DNA of 41,572 nucleotides from RGIG8709 sp045537065 (lineage in GTDB: Bacteria > Bacillota > Clostridia > Monoglobales > Monoglobaceae): NCBI GenBank assembly GCA_045537065.1, contig JAZSOT010000038.1, positions 1 through 41,572 on the forward strand. Reading direction: 5' to 3'. The notes under the pieces were generated by a model. It was not told where the DNA came from. It saw nothing but the letters and a program-made list of their open reading frames with translations, and did no database searches. Position numbers and translations under genes: made by a program. This document shows, one piece after another, positions 1 to 9,381 of the stretch; position 1 is the stretch's first letter; each line of letters starts with the position of its first letter.

Positions 1-24
1 CAGAATAAATTCTGTACTTTTTTA
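1..24 (+). terminator. Possible terminator remnant at window edge
   Basis: A 5-bp stem (CAGAA with TTCTG, loop TAAA) is followed by TAC and a run of six T on the + strand. It could be the end of a longer terminator for a + strand gene left of the window, because the stem may continue beyond base 1. The rest of 1-93 is AT-rich and shows no gene. Confidence 0.25.
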
Positions 25-93
25 TTATAAAATACGATTATTTCCTATTATATAAATGCTTTTAAACTATACTAAATACAATAATATAATTAT

Positions 94-678
94 TTATTTT
101 TTAAAACTTGATATAAAAACAGGTAATAGTTCTTCGGAATATCTGAAAAGCGAATAGCTTCCCTCCGACAAACACCAGTCATAAAGAAGTGCCCTCTCAC
201 TTAATGCATAGATTTTAACCATATCATTAACCGACTTTTCCATAGTGAACTCTCCGCTTTTTTGTGCATCCGATATTATTCTTCTCAAAAGCTTATAATA
301 TGTTCTGTTATAATCAAGAAGATGCTTTTCGCCTTTTGTGACAAGCTGTGATGACAATAACTTCGCCAGCAAATCAATAGAAATACTGTTTTCAACCATT
401 GTAAACAGTTCTTTGTTTAAGAAAATCAATTTATCAAATGCAGACATATCTTCTGTCAGTTTATCAGTCAACTCTTCATATTTTTCATCAAACATATAGG
501 AAAGAGATGACAAAAGAGAGTCCTTCCCTTGAAAATAATGATAAAATGAACCTTTTGATGTGTTTGACTCCTCAATTATCTCTTCAATGGTTGTGTCATC
601 ATACCCTTGGTCATAAAAAAGCTTCCAAGCCGCAACAATTATTTTTCCTTTTGTATTGCGAAAATTTTTCTTTGACAT
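94..678 (-). CDS. TetR/AcrR family transcriptional regulator
   Basis: A 194-residue one-component repressor of usual TetR length. Residues about 10-57 form the TetR_N helix-turn-helix: a helix around KIIVAAWKLFYDQGYDDTT, then the recognition segment with TSKGSFYHYFQGKDSLL, which is the family signature. The C-terminal part is helical and variable, as expected for the ligand-binding and dimer domain, so the inducer cannot be read. It starts with ATG after an AAGGGG-type ribosome site. It sits alone downstream of the UPF0182 terminator and has no divergent or co-transcribed target in the window; its target may lie left of base 1 or elsewhere. Family assignment is firm; specific function unknown. 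Confidence 0.9.
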   Translation of the reverse strand: MSKKNFRNTKGKIIVAAWKLFYDQGYDDTTIEEIIEESNTSKGSFYHYFQGKDSLLSSLSYMFDEKYEELTDKLTEDMSAFDKLIFLNKELFTMVENSISIDLLAKLLSSQLVTKGEKHLLDYNRTYYKLLRRIISDAQKSGEFTMEKSVNDMVKIYALSERALLYDWCLSEGSYSLFRYSEELLPVFISSFKK

Positions 679-710
679 TTTTCTAACCCCTTAGAATAAT
701 CCTATTTCAG

Positions 711-746
711 CTAAAAAATCGGCATATGCGGAAAATCCGCATATGC
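711..746 (-). terminator. Rho-independent terminator after UPF0182 gene
   Basis: A perfect 11-bp inverted repeat, GCATATGCGGA (722-732) and TCCGCATATGC (736-746), with a 3-base loop. On the - strand it is followed three bases later by a run of six T (complement of the A run near 711-717). It would end the Card1-like/smc/ftsY/UPF0182 transcript just before the TetR gene. The palindrome might also serve as an operator for the TetR gene, but the T run favours a terminator. Confidence 0.8.
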
Positions 747-757
747 TCAATTTATAT

Positions 758-3517
758 TTAGTTTTGGACTGTATTTTTTGTTTCTAGCTCATTAACTGCC
801 TTTTCAAGTTCCGACATATATTTCCCGAACTCTTCCCAGTTTCCGCTCCCTGATGCTTCTTTAACTGCTTTAAAGTTTTTAATTACAGCGTTTGCAGCCT
901 CATCGTATGTGATTTCATTTTCTTCCAATATATCAACATTTTCTTCATTATCCAAATTTATTGTTACATCAAAATCTTCAGGTACACTTTTACCGAAAAT
1001 AGCATACAAAGCTTCAGAAAGGGTGTTTTTCATAACTACCTTTTCATTGTAAACAACAATAACCTGTTTAAGCTCAGGCAATGATGTTTCGCTATTTGAA
1101 GTCATATATAAAGGCTCAACATAAAGAAGCGAATTCTTTATGGGAACTATCATCATATATCCCCTTATTACCTTTGATCCGCCCTGACTCCAGAGGGTCA
1201 GTGCTGATGAAATTTCCGTGTCGGCATTAATACGGTTTTCTATTTGCATAGGTCCGTAAACATTCATATCCTTTGGGAATTTATATACAACAAACTGTCC
1301 ATAATTTTCAGAGCTGTTTCTCACAGAAATCTGAGCAACCATATTATCCTTGTTTTTCAAAGTATATGGTACCGTAAGCAATAGTTCATCTTCCTTTTCA
1401 TTTTCCACTCTCATTAAATTATAATAAGGTGCAACATTTTTTTCTTCAACAGAAGAGCCATACTTTTCCTTTGCTATAACCCACATATCGTTCTTATTAT
1501 AGAACATAGTTGGGTTATCAATATGGTATTTAGCATATATTTCCGATTGAATCTTAAACAGATATTCAGGATATTTAATATGTTCTTTCAAGCTTTCAGA
1601 AATATCTCCCTCTTCAAACAATTCAGGATATGTTTTCTTATATGCGTTCACAATAGGATCGTTTTTATCAAACACATAAAACTTAACATCCCCGTTATAT
1701 GCATCTATAACTGCCTTTACAGAGTTTCTTATATAATTTTTATATCCTGTTCTTTGGGCGTAAGGGAAATAGCTTGTTGTTGTATAAGCATCAACTATCC
1801 ATTTAAGGCTTCCATCTTCATCAATAACCATATACGGGTCGGAATCATATTCAAAGAACGGAGCAACCTTATTAAGACGTTCTGTTATATTTCTGTTAAT
1901 TAAAATTCGGCTTTCTGAAGAGAACATATTTGAAACTAAAAGCCTGAAATCAGCATATTTCACAGAAAACAAAACTCTGTTCAGAAAAGAAAGTCTTACC
2001 CCTGCCTTTCCGTCATAGGTAAACTCAATATCCTCCTGCCCCTCGGAATAATCAAGCTCCTTATATTTTTTACTTCCCACAATAACATAGTCATCAGTAA
2101 GCTCTCCAAAATAAATTCTGGGTTCAGTAATCTTGTCAACACCCTCAACGGATTTAGGCGGAATATCTTTTATATAAAATTCCGGATGCCCCTGAGGGGA
2201 AACCTTGTTTATAGGACTTACAGTAAGTCCGAAGCCATGAGTATATCTTAGTTTTTTGTTTATATAGGTATCTGCAGTATCACTTAAATTCTCTTTTGTA
2301 ATTTCCCTTGGAGTAATAGCAACTGCAGTTTTTTCTCCATTTATATCATAAGGAATAATATCTGTTTCGTTAAACTTATAATAATTTCTTATTCCCTGAA
2401 TCTGATTTAAGACCATTAAATTTGCATCTAGGTCAATAACTCTTACATTATCAAGAGTATTTTTGTTTTTCTCGATATCAGAAGCCTCTAAATCATTTTT
2501 AATATCAAAGTCAATACTTTTAATATTATCTATGTTATAGGCTATCTTTGTGTATTTAATATTATCTTCAATATTATCTCGTTCTCTTACAATTTCATTG
2601 GGAGCAACAAATATCGTCTGAAAACCAAAGGATAATAAGGTTGTTATAACCCACAAAATGGGAAACACAAGAATTGTTTTTATCAAATTTTTATAGTTAT
2701 TCTTATAAAAAAACACAAGCAATAAAACAGTTATTGCAATCATTAAAAACGGCATAATTCTATAAAAATTCAGCCATATCAGCTTGTCTGTGCAACCTGC
2801 CCCAACAAGCTCTCCAAAATTACCAAAAAGAATTTCCTCGGCATTAAATTTATATTCAAATGATTTTAAAATAATCAAAACAACAATGTTCACAATATTA
2901 TGTGTTCCGATAGCTTTAACACGAAGAAAATCTGATATTTTTTGAGAAGAAAGCACCGACATAAAAACAAAATATACGATGAACACAACAATTGAAATGC
3001 TGAGCCACAATGTGTATAAAGAATTAAGAAGCATTACAAGGAACGGTCTTTTAAAAACATAGTAGCCTATATCAGTTCCAAACACGGGGTCCTCTATATT
3101 AAAAGACCCGCCATTTGCAAACATTAAATACTTTTCTGCAAGATTTTCGCTAAATGCAGATGAAAAGAAAATACCTGCCAGAATGCTTAAAAAAACTATA
3201 TTTCTCTTTTTCTTCAAAATACCGCAATCCATAGAAAGATTACTTATATTCATTCTTGCAAAGAGAAGAGAAAACATAGAGACAAGAAAAATTATCACGA
3301 ACCAAATTCCCTGAACTATAAATTTTAGTGCAAAATTTTTCCAGAATACACCTACAAAATTTTCACCTATTTCTTTCACTTCAACATAATTAAAATATTC
3401 AGAAAAACCTTTTCCGAAAATATATATTAAAATAAAAAGAGCAAAAATAATCATCAAAACCTTTGATGCTTTGTTTCCGTCATTATCTATAGTTTTATAT
3501 TTTTTAACATCAATCAT
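758..3517 (-). CDS. UPF0182 family large membrane protein
   Basis: A 919-residue protein of the UPF0182 (COG1615) family. The N-terminal third (residues about 18-310) holds about seven hydrophobic membrane segments. A large, mostly hydrophilic domain follows, including the family-typical stretches around YTHGFGLTVSPINKV and PEFYIKDIPP (roughly residues 425-455), and a Glu/Asp-rich C-terminal tail after about residue 850. No biochemical function is established for the family. The ATG overlaps the end of ftsY by eight bases (ATGATTGA), so the two genes are almost certainly translationally coupled. It is the last gene before a strong terminator. No truncation is visible. Confidence 0.88.
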   Translation of the reverse strand: MIDVKKYKTIDNDGNKASKVLMIIFALFILIYIFGKGFSEYFNYVEVKEIGENFVGVFWKNFALKFIVQGIWFVIIFLVSMFSLLFARMNISNLSMDCGILKKKRNIVFLSILAGIFFSSAFSENLAEKYLMFANGGSFNIEDPVFGTDIGYYVFKRPFLVMLLNSLYTLWLSISIVVFIVYFVFMSVLSSQKISDFLRVKAIGTHNIVNIVVLIILKSFEYKFNAEEILFGNFGELVGAGCTDKLIWLNFYRIMPFLMIAITVLLLVFFYKNNYKNLIKTILVFPILWVITTLLSFGFQTIFVAPNEIVRERDNIEDNIKYTKIAYNIDNIKSIDFDIKNDLEASDIEKNKNTLDNVRVIDLDANLMVLNQIQGIRNYYKFNETDIIPYDINGEKTAVAITPREITKENLSDTADTYINKKLRYTHGFGLTVSPINKVSPQGHPEFYIKDIPPKSVEGVDKITEPRIYFGELTDDYVIVGSKKYKELDYSEGQEDIEFTYDGKAGVRLSFLNRVLFSVKYADFRLLVSNMFSSESRILINRNITERLNKVAPFFEYDSDPYMVIDEDGSLKWIVDAYTTTSYFPYAQRTGYKNYIRNSVKAVIDAYNGDVKFYVFDKNDPIVNAYKKTYPELFEEGDISESLKEHIKYPEYLFKIQSEIYAKYHIDNPTMFYNKNDMWVIAKEKYGSSVEEKNVAPYYNLMRVENEKEDELLLTVPYTLKNKDNMVAQISVRNSSENYGQFVVYKFPKDMNVYGPMQIENRINADTEISSALTLWSQGGSKVIRGYMMIVPIKNSLLYVEPLYMTSNSETSLPELKQVIVVYNEKVVMKNTLSEALYAIFGKSVPEDFDVTINLDNEENVDILEENEITYDEAANAVIKNFKAVKEASGSGNWEEFGKYMSELEKAVNELETKNTVQN

Positions 3518-4448
3518 TTTCTAAATCCTCATCCATACCGATTATTGCATTTACAAAGTCTTCCGCAGAAAACTCATCAATGTCATCTATACCCTCTCCA
3601 AGTCCTATAAGCTTAACAGGAATATCATATTCATTCTTAATCGAAAATACAATTCCACCTTTTGCTGTTCCGTCAAGCTTTGTTAAAACTATTCCCGTTA
3701 TATCGGCAGCCTCTTTAAATTGTTTCGCCTGCATAACAGCGTTCTGCCCTGTTGTTGCATCAAGCACAAGTAGAACCTCTTTACTGGATTCAGGAAGTTC
3801 ATTATCAAGTATTCTATAAATCTTCTTAAGTTCTTCCATAAGATTTTTCTTATTATGGAGTCTTCCTGCTGTGTCACATAAAATAACATCAACATTTTTC
3901 TTCTTGGCAGATAAAACAGCATCATAAATAACTGCGGCTGGGTCAGAGCCCTCTTGCTGTCTTATAATAGGAACATCTGCCCTCTCCGCCCAGACCATAA
4001 GCTGGTCAATAGCTGCTGCCCTGAATGTATCCGCCGCCGCTATCAAAACCGATTTCCCCTGCTTTTTATACATATTTGCAAGTTTTCCTATTGATGTTGT
4101 TTTTCCTACTCCATTCACACCAATAACCATTATAACAGCAGGTTTTCCCTCAAGCTTTACTTTGCTTTCTGTTTCTCCCTCTGTTAAAATTTCTACCAAA
4201 ATATTTGAAAGCTCTTTTGTTAAATCTTCGCTTTCTGTTATCTTTTTTTCCTTAGCTGCACTTCTTAATCTGTCAATAATTTCAAGAGATGTGTTAACCC
4301 CAAGGTCTGCTGTAATCAGAACTTCTTCAAGCTCTTCAAATAATTCTTCATCAACCTTTTTGAAGCTTTTTAAAACATCATCAACCTTTCCCTTAATTGA
4401 CTCCTTTGTTTTTTCAAGTGTGTTTTTTAACTTGCTGAATAATCCCAT
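3510..4448 (-). CDS. ftsY: Signal recognition particle receptor FtsY
   Basis: SRP receptor GTPase that docks SRP-ribosome complexes at the membrane during co-translational insertion. Length is 312 residues: a helical N domain (about 1-95) followed by the G domain. Visible motifs: P-loop GVNGVGKTT (110-118), DTFRAAA (140-146), DTAGR (192-196) and TKLDG (256-260), all in the expected order. It lacks the long acidic A domain of the E. coli protein, as is normal in Gram-positives; basic and amphipathic residues at the N terminus (GLFSKLKNTLEK) probably contact membrane. Its ATG overlaps the smc stop as TAATG, and its 3' end overlaps the UPF0182 start, giving a coupled smc-ftsY-UPF0182 unit. Confidence 0.97.
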   Translation of the reverse strand: MGLFSKLKNTLEKTKESIKGKVDDVLKSFKKVDEELFEELEEVLITADLGVNTSLEIIDRLRSAAKEKKITESEDLTKELSNILVEILTEGETESKVKLEGKPAVIMVIGVNGVGKTTSIGKLANMYKKQGKSVLIAAADTFRAAAIDQLMVWAERADVPIIRQQEGSDPAAVIYDAVLSAKKKNVDVILCDTAGRLHNKKNLMEELKKIYRILDNELPESSKEVLLVLDATTGQNAVMQAKQFKEAADITGIVLTKLDGTAKGGIVFSIKNEYDIPVKLIGLGEGIDDIDEFSAEDFVNAIIGMDEDLEND

Positions 4449-7400
4449 TAATTTGTCACCTCATCAATATTAAGAGATATCATTTTTGAAATACCTCTTT
4501 CCTGCATTGTTACACCATAAAGCATATTTGCAGATTCCATAGTTCCTCTTCTGTGTGTAACAACAATAAACTGTGTTTTCTTTGAATAATTTTTCAAATA
4601 ATCTGCAAATCTGTAAACATTAACATCGTCAAGTGCTGCCTCAATTTCATCAAGAATACAAAACGGCGTAGGTCTCACATTCAATATTGCAAATAGCAGC
4701 GCAATAGCCGTGAAAGCTCTTTCTCCCCCTGACAATAAAGTCAGACTTTGAAGCTTCTTTCCTGGAGGCTGAGCCTCAATCTCTATGCCGCTTTCCAGAA
4801 GATTTTCAGGGTCCGAAAGTTCAAGCTTTGCTGTTCCACCGCCAAATAGCTCCTTGAAAACTGAATTGAAATTCTTGTTTATAACCGTAAACTGTTCTTT
4901 AAACTGTTTTTGCATATCCTGCATAAGTTCATCAATAATAGTCGTCAATTCTTTCTTTGATTTTTCAAGGTCATCTGTCTGCGCTGTCAGAAAATCAAAT
5001 CTTTCTTTAACAGTTTTATACCCCTCAATAGCATCAATATTAATATTACCTAAATTTTTTATTTCACTCTTTAAGACATTAATGCGTTTTTGAGAAGCTG
5101 CAACATTTATATTTTCGCCATCTTCAAAATATTTTTCCGCATCACTGAAAGTAATCTCATAGTCCTCAAAGAGACGGTCAAAAACTGTATCAAGTTCTGT
5201 TTCAAGTCTTGCTCTTTTACTTTCAAGCTTTGTCTTCTGCTGTGAGACTTTAAAAAATTGTTCCCTTGTTTCCTTGGCTAACTCCTGTTTCTTCCGAATT
5301 TCATCATTGATAGCCTTATTTTTTCCAACAAGTTCTTCTATTTTTTCATTAGCAATTTCGGAGTTATGAGCAAGATTTTCTTTTGCCTCCTCAAAACTTG
5401 CAATTTGCTTGTTAATCTCATCAATTTTCAATAGATAGGCTCCAATTTCTTCCTCTCTCTCTTTATTGACCATCAAAGCATTATCTCTTTGAACAAGAAT
5501 ATCAGTCTTTCGCTCTTTATTGTGTTCAATATCCTTTTCAATGCTTTTAATAGCTATATTAATATTTACCATTTCTTCTCTGATTTTTTCAGTCTCTTCT
5601 TCCGATTTTGAAATATCAGTATTTAGCTTTTTAATTTCATTTTCAGAACTAGCCAAAAATTCTTCAGCATCAAATATAATTTTTCCGCATTCTAAAACTA
5701 CATTTTCTGCATTCTTTATATCTGTATCCAAGCCGGCAATTTCTTTTTCAAAGTTTTCTTTGCTGTTTTTCAAAGTTTCATAAAATTCTTTTTGGTTTTC
5801 ATAATCCGAAGAAAGTCTTATATACTCTTCATTTAAAACAGAAAGCCTGTTTGAAATCACGGTTTTATCTTCCAGAACCTGAACTGACTTTTCGGATAAT
5901 TCATTATAATCCTTTTCAATAAGAGAAATTTTATTTTCAATATTTTTTATTTCTTTTTCAAGCTCTTCTATTTCAGAAAGTCGTGACAAAAAGCCGCTGC
6001 TTTTGCTGAAGCTTCCGCCTGTTATTGCACCGCCTGCACGGATAAGTTCACCCTGAAGAGTTGCAATCATCATCTTATATTTGGTTTTTTTCGCAATTAA
6101 AACCCCATTGTCAATATTGTCAACAACTATGGTTCCGCCAAGGACACTGCTGACAATATCCTTATATTTTTCTTCACAGGATATAAGTTCTGCCGCATTT
6201 GCAATATAGCCTTTAAGTGAAGAATATTCCTCTGTTTCGATTTTTCTCGGTTTAACAGCAGAAACAGGCAAAAAGGTTGCTCTGCCCGAGTTTGTTCTTT
6301 TTAAGTATTCAATTGCTATTTTTGCGTCATCTTCTGTCTCGGTTACAATATTCTGTCCCGAATTCTGAAGTGCAACATCAATTGCAGTTACATACTCCTT
6401 ATCAGTGTGAATAAGCTGAGACAAAGGTCCAAATAATTTCGCACCCTTAAGAACTTTGGAATTATATGCACTCATAATAGCTTTAACACTTTTGCCATAA
6501 CCATCAAAATCATTCTCAAGTTCTTCTAAAACCGCTTTTTTAGACAACTTATGTTCCTTAATGCTTGCTATTTTCTGTTTATCCTCTGCAAGTTTTTTAA
6601 GAGATTCATTAAGCTCATTAAATTTCAAATCTTCTTCATCAAAACTTTTTTTTGTATCAGCAAGCTCTTTCTCCTTGCTGATTTTATTACTTTCAAGAGA
6701 TTTAAACTTTTCACTGAATTCACTAAAATTATTATCTTTGTCCTGAAGCTCTTCCTCAAGGCTCTTCTTTCTTGTTTTATATGCAGTAACCATAGATTCT
6801 GCAGCTGAAATTTTTTCTTTACTTGTAATTATATCATTATTTTTCTTTACAATTTCATTATTTAACGCATCAAGAGTTTTAACAAGAGCATCATATAAAT
6901 TTACAGAACCATCAAGCTTTTTCTCGAGGTTTTCCTGTTCATTAATAAACTTTTTTCTATCTCTTTCATATAGGTTAATTTTTTCCTCATGCTGAAAAAG
7001 CATTTCGTCGAGATATTTTCTGTTTACAGAGCTTTTTTCAATATCGCCCTTGACTCTCTCAATATTTTCTTTTTCATGCTTTGCATTAGCTTTTAAAACA
7101 TTTATTCTATTTGCATAATCCCCAACAGAAAAAATATTTTTCTTTTCTTCTTCTCTAAGCTCCTCCGTTAACTTTTCAAGAGCTGAAAGCTCATCATACA
7201 TTTCATTTATTCTTTTTTCCGCAAGGTCAATATTATTCTGAATAACCTCCAAGTCAAAAGACAAGGTACTGCAAACCTTTTCTGTTTCTTCTAGCTCTGT
7301 TTTGCTCTTCTTAATATTAAGAACAGAAACCTTAACATCAAGATTTTTCAGTTCTTCTCTTAAATTCAGGAATTTCTTTGCATTCTCCGACTGTATTCTT

Positions 7401-8014
7401 AAAGGTTCAAGCTGACCCTCCAATTCGTTTAAAATATCATATACTCTTACAAGATTTTCTGTTGTGTTATTAAGCTTTTTTTCTGCATCTGCTTTTCTGT
7501 ATTTATATTTTGTTATACCTGCCGCCTCTTCAAAAATATAACGTCTGTCCTCTGATTTATTGCTTAAAATTTCGTCAATTTTCCCCTGACCTATAACAGA
7601 ATATCCCTCTCTGCCAAGTCCTGTATCCATAAAAAGCTCGTGGATATCCTTAAGACGGCAAGGGGTCTTGTTTATACTGTATTCACTTTCTCCGCTTCTA
7701 TAAACTCTTCTTGATACAGTAATTTCTTCATAATCAACATTGAAGATTTTTTTAGAATTATCAATAGTAAGAGAAACCTCAGCAAATCCAAGAGGCTTTC
7801 TTGTTTCAGTTCCTGCGAATATAACATCCTCCATTTTGCTTCCGCGGAGTGATTTTATGCTTTGTTCGCCCATAACCCATCTGATAGCATCGGAAATATT
7901 ACTCTTTCCTGAGCCATTGGGACCTACAATAGCTGTTATACCCGGATTAAAATCTATGTAAATCTTATCTGCAAAGGACTTAAACCCTTGCATTTCAACA
8001 CTCTTTAAATACAA
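4448..8014 (-). CDS. smc: Chromosome partition protein SMC
   Basis: Full-length 1188-residue SMC ATPase, the core of the SMC-ScpAB condensin that loads and extrudes chromosome loops. The N-terminal head has Walker A GPNGSGKSN (31-39). Two long Glu/Lys-rich coiled coils flank a hinge at about residues 500-660 (containing GYGKSVKAIM and GGAITGGSF). The C-terminal head has the ABC signature LSGGER (1094-1099) and Walker B FCILDE (1118-1123). The start is TTG at 8012-8014: there is no ATG nearby, MYLKSVEMQGFKSF matches the conserved SMC N terminus, and a strong AGGAGGT lies five bases upstream. It follows the Card1-like gene by 41 bases with no terminator between, and overlaps ftsY by one base. 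Confidence 0.97.
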   Translation of the reverse strand: MYLKSVEMQGFKSFADKIYIDFNPGITAIVGPNGSGKSNISDAIRWVMGEQSIKSLRGSKMEDVIFAGTETRKPLGFAEVSLTIDNSKKIFNVDYEEITVSRRVYRSGESEYSINKTPCRLKDIHELFMDTGLGREGYSVIGQGKIDEILSNKSEDRRYIFEEAAGITKYKYRKADAEKKLNNTTENLVRVYDILNELEGQLEPLRIQSENAKKFLNLREELKNLDVKVSVLNIKKSKTELEETEKVCSTLSFDLEVIQNNIDLAEKRINEMYDELSALEKLTEELREEEKKNIFSVGDYANRINVLKANAKHEKENIERVKGDIEKSSVNRKYLDEMLFQHEEKINLYERDRKKFINEQENLEKKLDGSVNLYDALVKTLDALNNEIVKKNNDIITSKEKISAAESMVTAYKTRKKSLEEELQDKDNNFSEFSEKFKSLESNKISKEKELADTKKSFDEEDLKFNELNESLKKLAEDKQKIASIKEHKLSKKAVLEELENDFDGYGKSVKAIMSAYNSKVLKGAKLFGPLSQLIHTDKEYVTAIDVALQNSGQNIVTETEDDAKIAIEYLKRTNSGRATFLPVSAVKPRKIETEEYSSLKGYIANAAELISCEEKYKDIVSSVLGGTIVVDNIDNGVLIAKKTKYKMMIATLQGELIRAGGAITGGSFSKSSGFLSRLSEIEELEKEIKNIENKISLIEKDYNELSEKSVQVLEDKTVISNRLSVLNEEYIRLSSDYENQKEFYETLKNSKENFEKEIAGLDTDIKNAENVVLECGKIIFDAEEFLASSENEIKKLNTDISKSEEETEKIREEMVNINIAIKSIEKDIEHNKERKTDILVQRDNALMVNKEREEEIGAYLLKIDEINKQIASFEEAKENLAHNSEIANEKIEELVGKNKAINDEIRKKQELAKETREQFFKVSQQKTKLESKRARLETELDTVFDRLFEDYEITFSDAEKYFEDGENINVAASQKRINVLKSEIKNLGNINIDAIEGYKTVKERFDFLTAQTDDLEKSKKELTTIIDELMQDMQKQFKEQFTVINKNFNSVFKELFGGGTAKLELSDPENLLESGIEIEAQPPGKKLQSLTLLSGGERAFTAIALLFAILNVRPTPFCILDEIEAALDDVNVYRFADYLKNYSKKTQFIVVTHRRGTMESANMLYGVTMQERGISKMISLNIDEVTN

Positions 8015-8026
8015 AATATACCTCCT
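8012..8026 (-). promoter_or_regulatory. SD plus TTG start deciding the smc N terminus
   Basis: On the - strand AGGAGGT is followed by ATATT and then TTG, the first codon of the conserved SMC N terminus. No in-frame ATG or GTG occurs between the SD and the conserved residues, so TTG initiation is directly implied. Confidence 0.85.
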
Positions 8027-8055
8027 GATATATAATTAAATATCTATACATCTTT

Positions 8056-9252
8056 TCATGAAAGCCTGTCCGAAAACTTGCGAAAGCTCATTTTATCAAC
8101 ATTGAATATAACCTTAATCCCAAGCTCTTCCGCTCTGTTTAAGAAAAACTCATCCGGTTCAAAATATGATGAAACAAGAACTTTTTCTGACATTTTTCCT
8201 CCAAACTTTTCCCCTACAACATAAAGCTTATAAAGCTCATCTGTTGAAACATGACCATTTTTACAGGAAACAAAAACAGGCACAGCACCCTTTACAAACA
8301 TAACATCTATTTCATTTGAAACTACACCTGAATCGTAAAACCCTTTAATTTCATCCTCCCACTTTATAATAACCGATGTTTCATAATCATCATAAAGCGG
8401 TGAGTTATCTTTTAAAATAGTTGAGCCTATCATAAAAGTATAAAGTTCCAGAAGTCTTCCGGACTTTGTGAGGATTTCCCTGATAAAATCATTTTTAAAC
8501 GAAACCAATATGGTTTTCCCCTTAGTTTTCACATTCAAAAAACCGCATCCCATAAGTCTTTGAACTATATTTTCATTCAGGTGGAAGCTTCTGTTAATCT
8601 GTCTGTAACCATCATAAATTTCATCTAAATCTGCAATATAATACCCTCCGTCAATACCTTTTGTATAACGCTTAACAATAGAACTAAGTCCTGAAATAGT
8701 TTTGTTCCATTCCGAACAATTCTTATTACATATACTCCACATAACCTTTATATCGGTTGCAAATTCACCGGAAAGTTTATTTTTATCCCAATTATTTTGT
8801 TCAACAATTCCGCCGTACAGTGTAACAATATCATTAATGGATAACTTAACAGGATATTTTTCATTATATAGTTTATTATTATCACAAATAATATTAATGC
8901 TGCCTTTTTGCACATTAACGGTATGCATAGAAACTGAATTTTTTTCTGAAACAGCCCCAATAGCTGTGTGAATCAGGCTGTCTCCTCCGCTTAAATCAAA
9001 AACACAATCATCATATTTTTCAATTATTTCACTAAAAGCACTTTTCAGTTTTTTAAAATCACTACAGGCAGTTTCTATACAAATAATTTCCGTTTCAATA
9101 TTTATATTTTTAAGGACCTCTTCGGCTCTTTCCTTGAACCTTGATAAAGCATCATAATTACACCCAAAGATAATAGTTCTCTGGGGATGCAAAAACAATG
9201 TGCTGAAAATATTCAAAATAGCATCTTTATCAAAAAATTCGACCAAAGTCAT
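8056..9252 (-). CDS. DUF1887/Card1-like CARF-nuclease protein
   Basis: A 398-residue protein that I assign to the DUF1887 (Card1/Can2) family, whose studied members are cyclic-oligoadenylate-activated effectors of type III CRISPR. Using the ATG at 9252: a CARF-like Rossmann domain (about 1-150) with the glycine motif FDLSGGDS at 85-92, equivalent to the ligand-contacting GG loop; a middle region (about 150-260) that looks like a winged helix (VQRLMGCGFLNVKTKGKTI); and a C-terminal PD-(D/E)XK-like domain with LLELY (E269), EIDV (E314, D316) and SCK (329-331). Ser329 stands where a catalytic Glu/Asp is usual. The frame extends upstream to a GTG at 9294, but that lies upstream of a putative -10, and the ATG has a GGGTGA site. 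No CRISPR array or cas gene is in the window. It could be a CARF regulator or nuclease with a non-CRISPR role. Confidence 0.75.
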   Translation of the reverse strand: MTLVEFFDKDAILNIFSTLFLHPQRTIIFGCNYDALSRFKERAEEVLKNINIETEIICIETACSDFKKLKSAFSEIIEKYDDCVFDLSGGDSLIHTAIGAVSEKNSVSMHTVNVQKGSINIICDNNKLYNEKYPVKLSINDIVTLYGGIVEQNNWDKNKLSGEFATDIKVMWSICNKNCSEWNKTISGLSSIVKRYTKGIDGGYYIADLDEIYDGYRQINRSFHLNENIVQRLMGCGFLNVKTKGKTILVSFKNDFIREILTKSGRLLELYTFMIGSTILKDNSPLYDDYETSVIIKWEDEIKGFYDSGVVSNEIDVMFVKGAVPVFVSCKNGHVSTDELYKLYVVGEKFGGKMSEKVLVSSYFEPDEFFLNRAEELGIKVIFNVDKMSFRKFSDRLS

Positions 9253-9284
9253 TAAATCACCCACAAAAAGTAATACTCCATATA

Positions 9285-9313
9285 AGTATATCACATTTTT
9301 CCTAAAAAATAAA
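9285..9313 (-). promoter_or_regulatory. Candidate extended -10 promoter for Card1-like/smc unit
   Basis: On the - strand TGATATACT (TATACT at 9285-9290 preceded by TGn) forms an extended -10; a poor -35 (TTTATT, 9308-9313) lies 17 bases upstream. Transcription would start near 9278, leaving a leader of about 26 bases to the ATG at 9252. Position after the gpmI terminator supports it; the weak -35 lowers confidence. Confidence 0.45.
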
Positions 9314-9381
9314 TACGTTTTATAGATTTTTAATCAAAACATATGCCAAAAATATTATCATTTTTTTAGTGATTTATAAAC

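Noticed and set aside
722..746. Palindrome as a TetR operator
   Set aside because: It fits a factor-independent terminator (11-bp stem, three-base loop, T run) placed just after the UPF0182 stop, and lies away from any recognisable TetR promoter.
9253..9294. Upstream GTG (9294) as start of the Card1-like gene
   Set aside because: It lies upstream of the putative extended -10 at 9285-9290, adds 14 residues not typical of the family, and lacks an SD, whereas ATG 9252 has GGGTGA.
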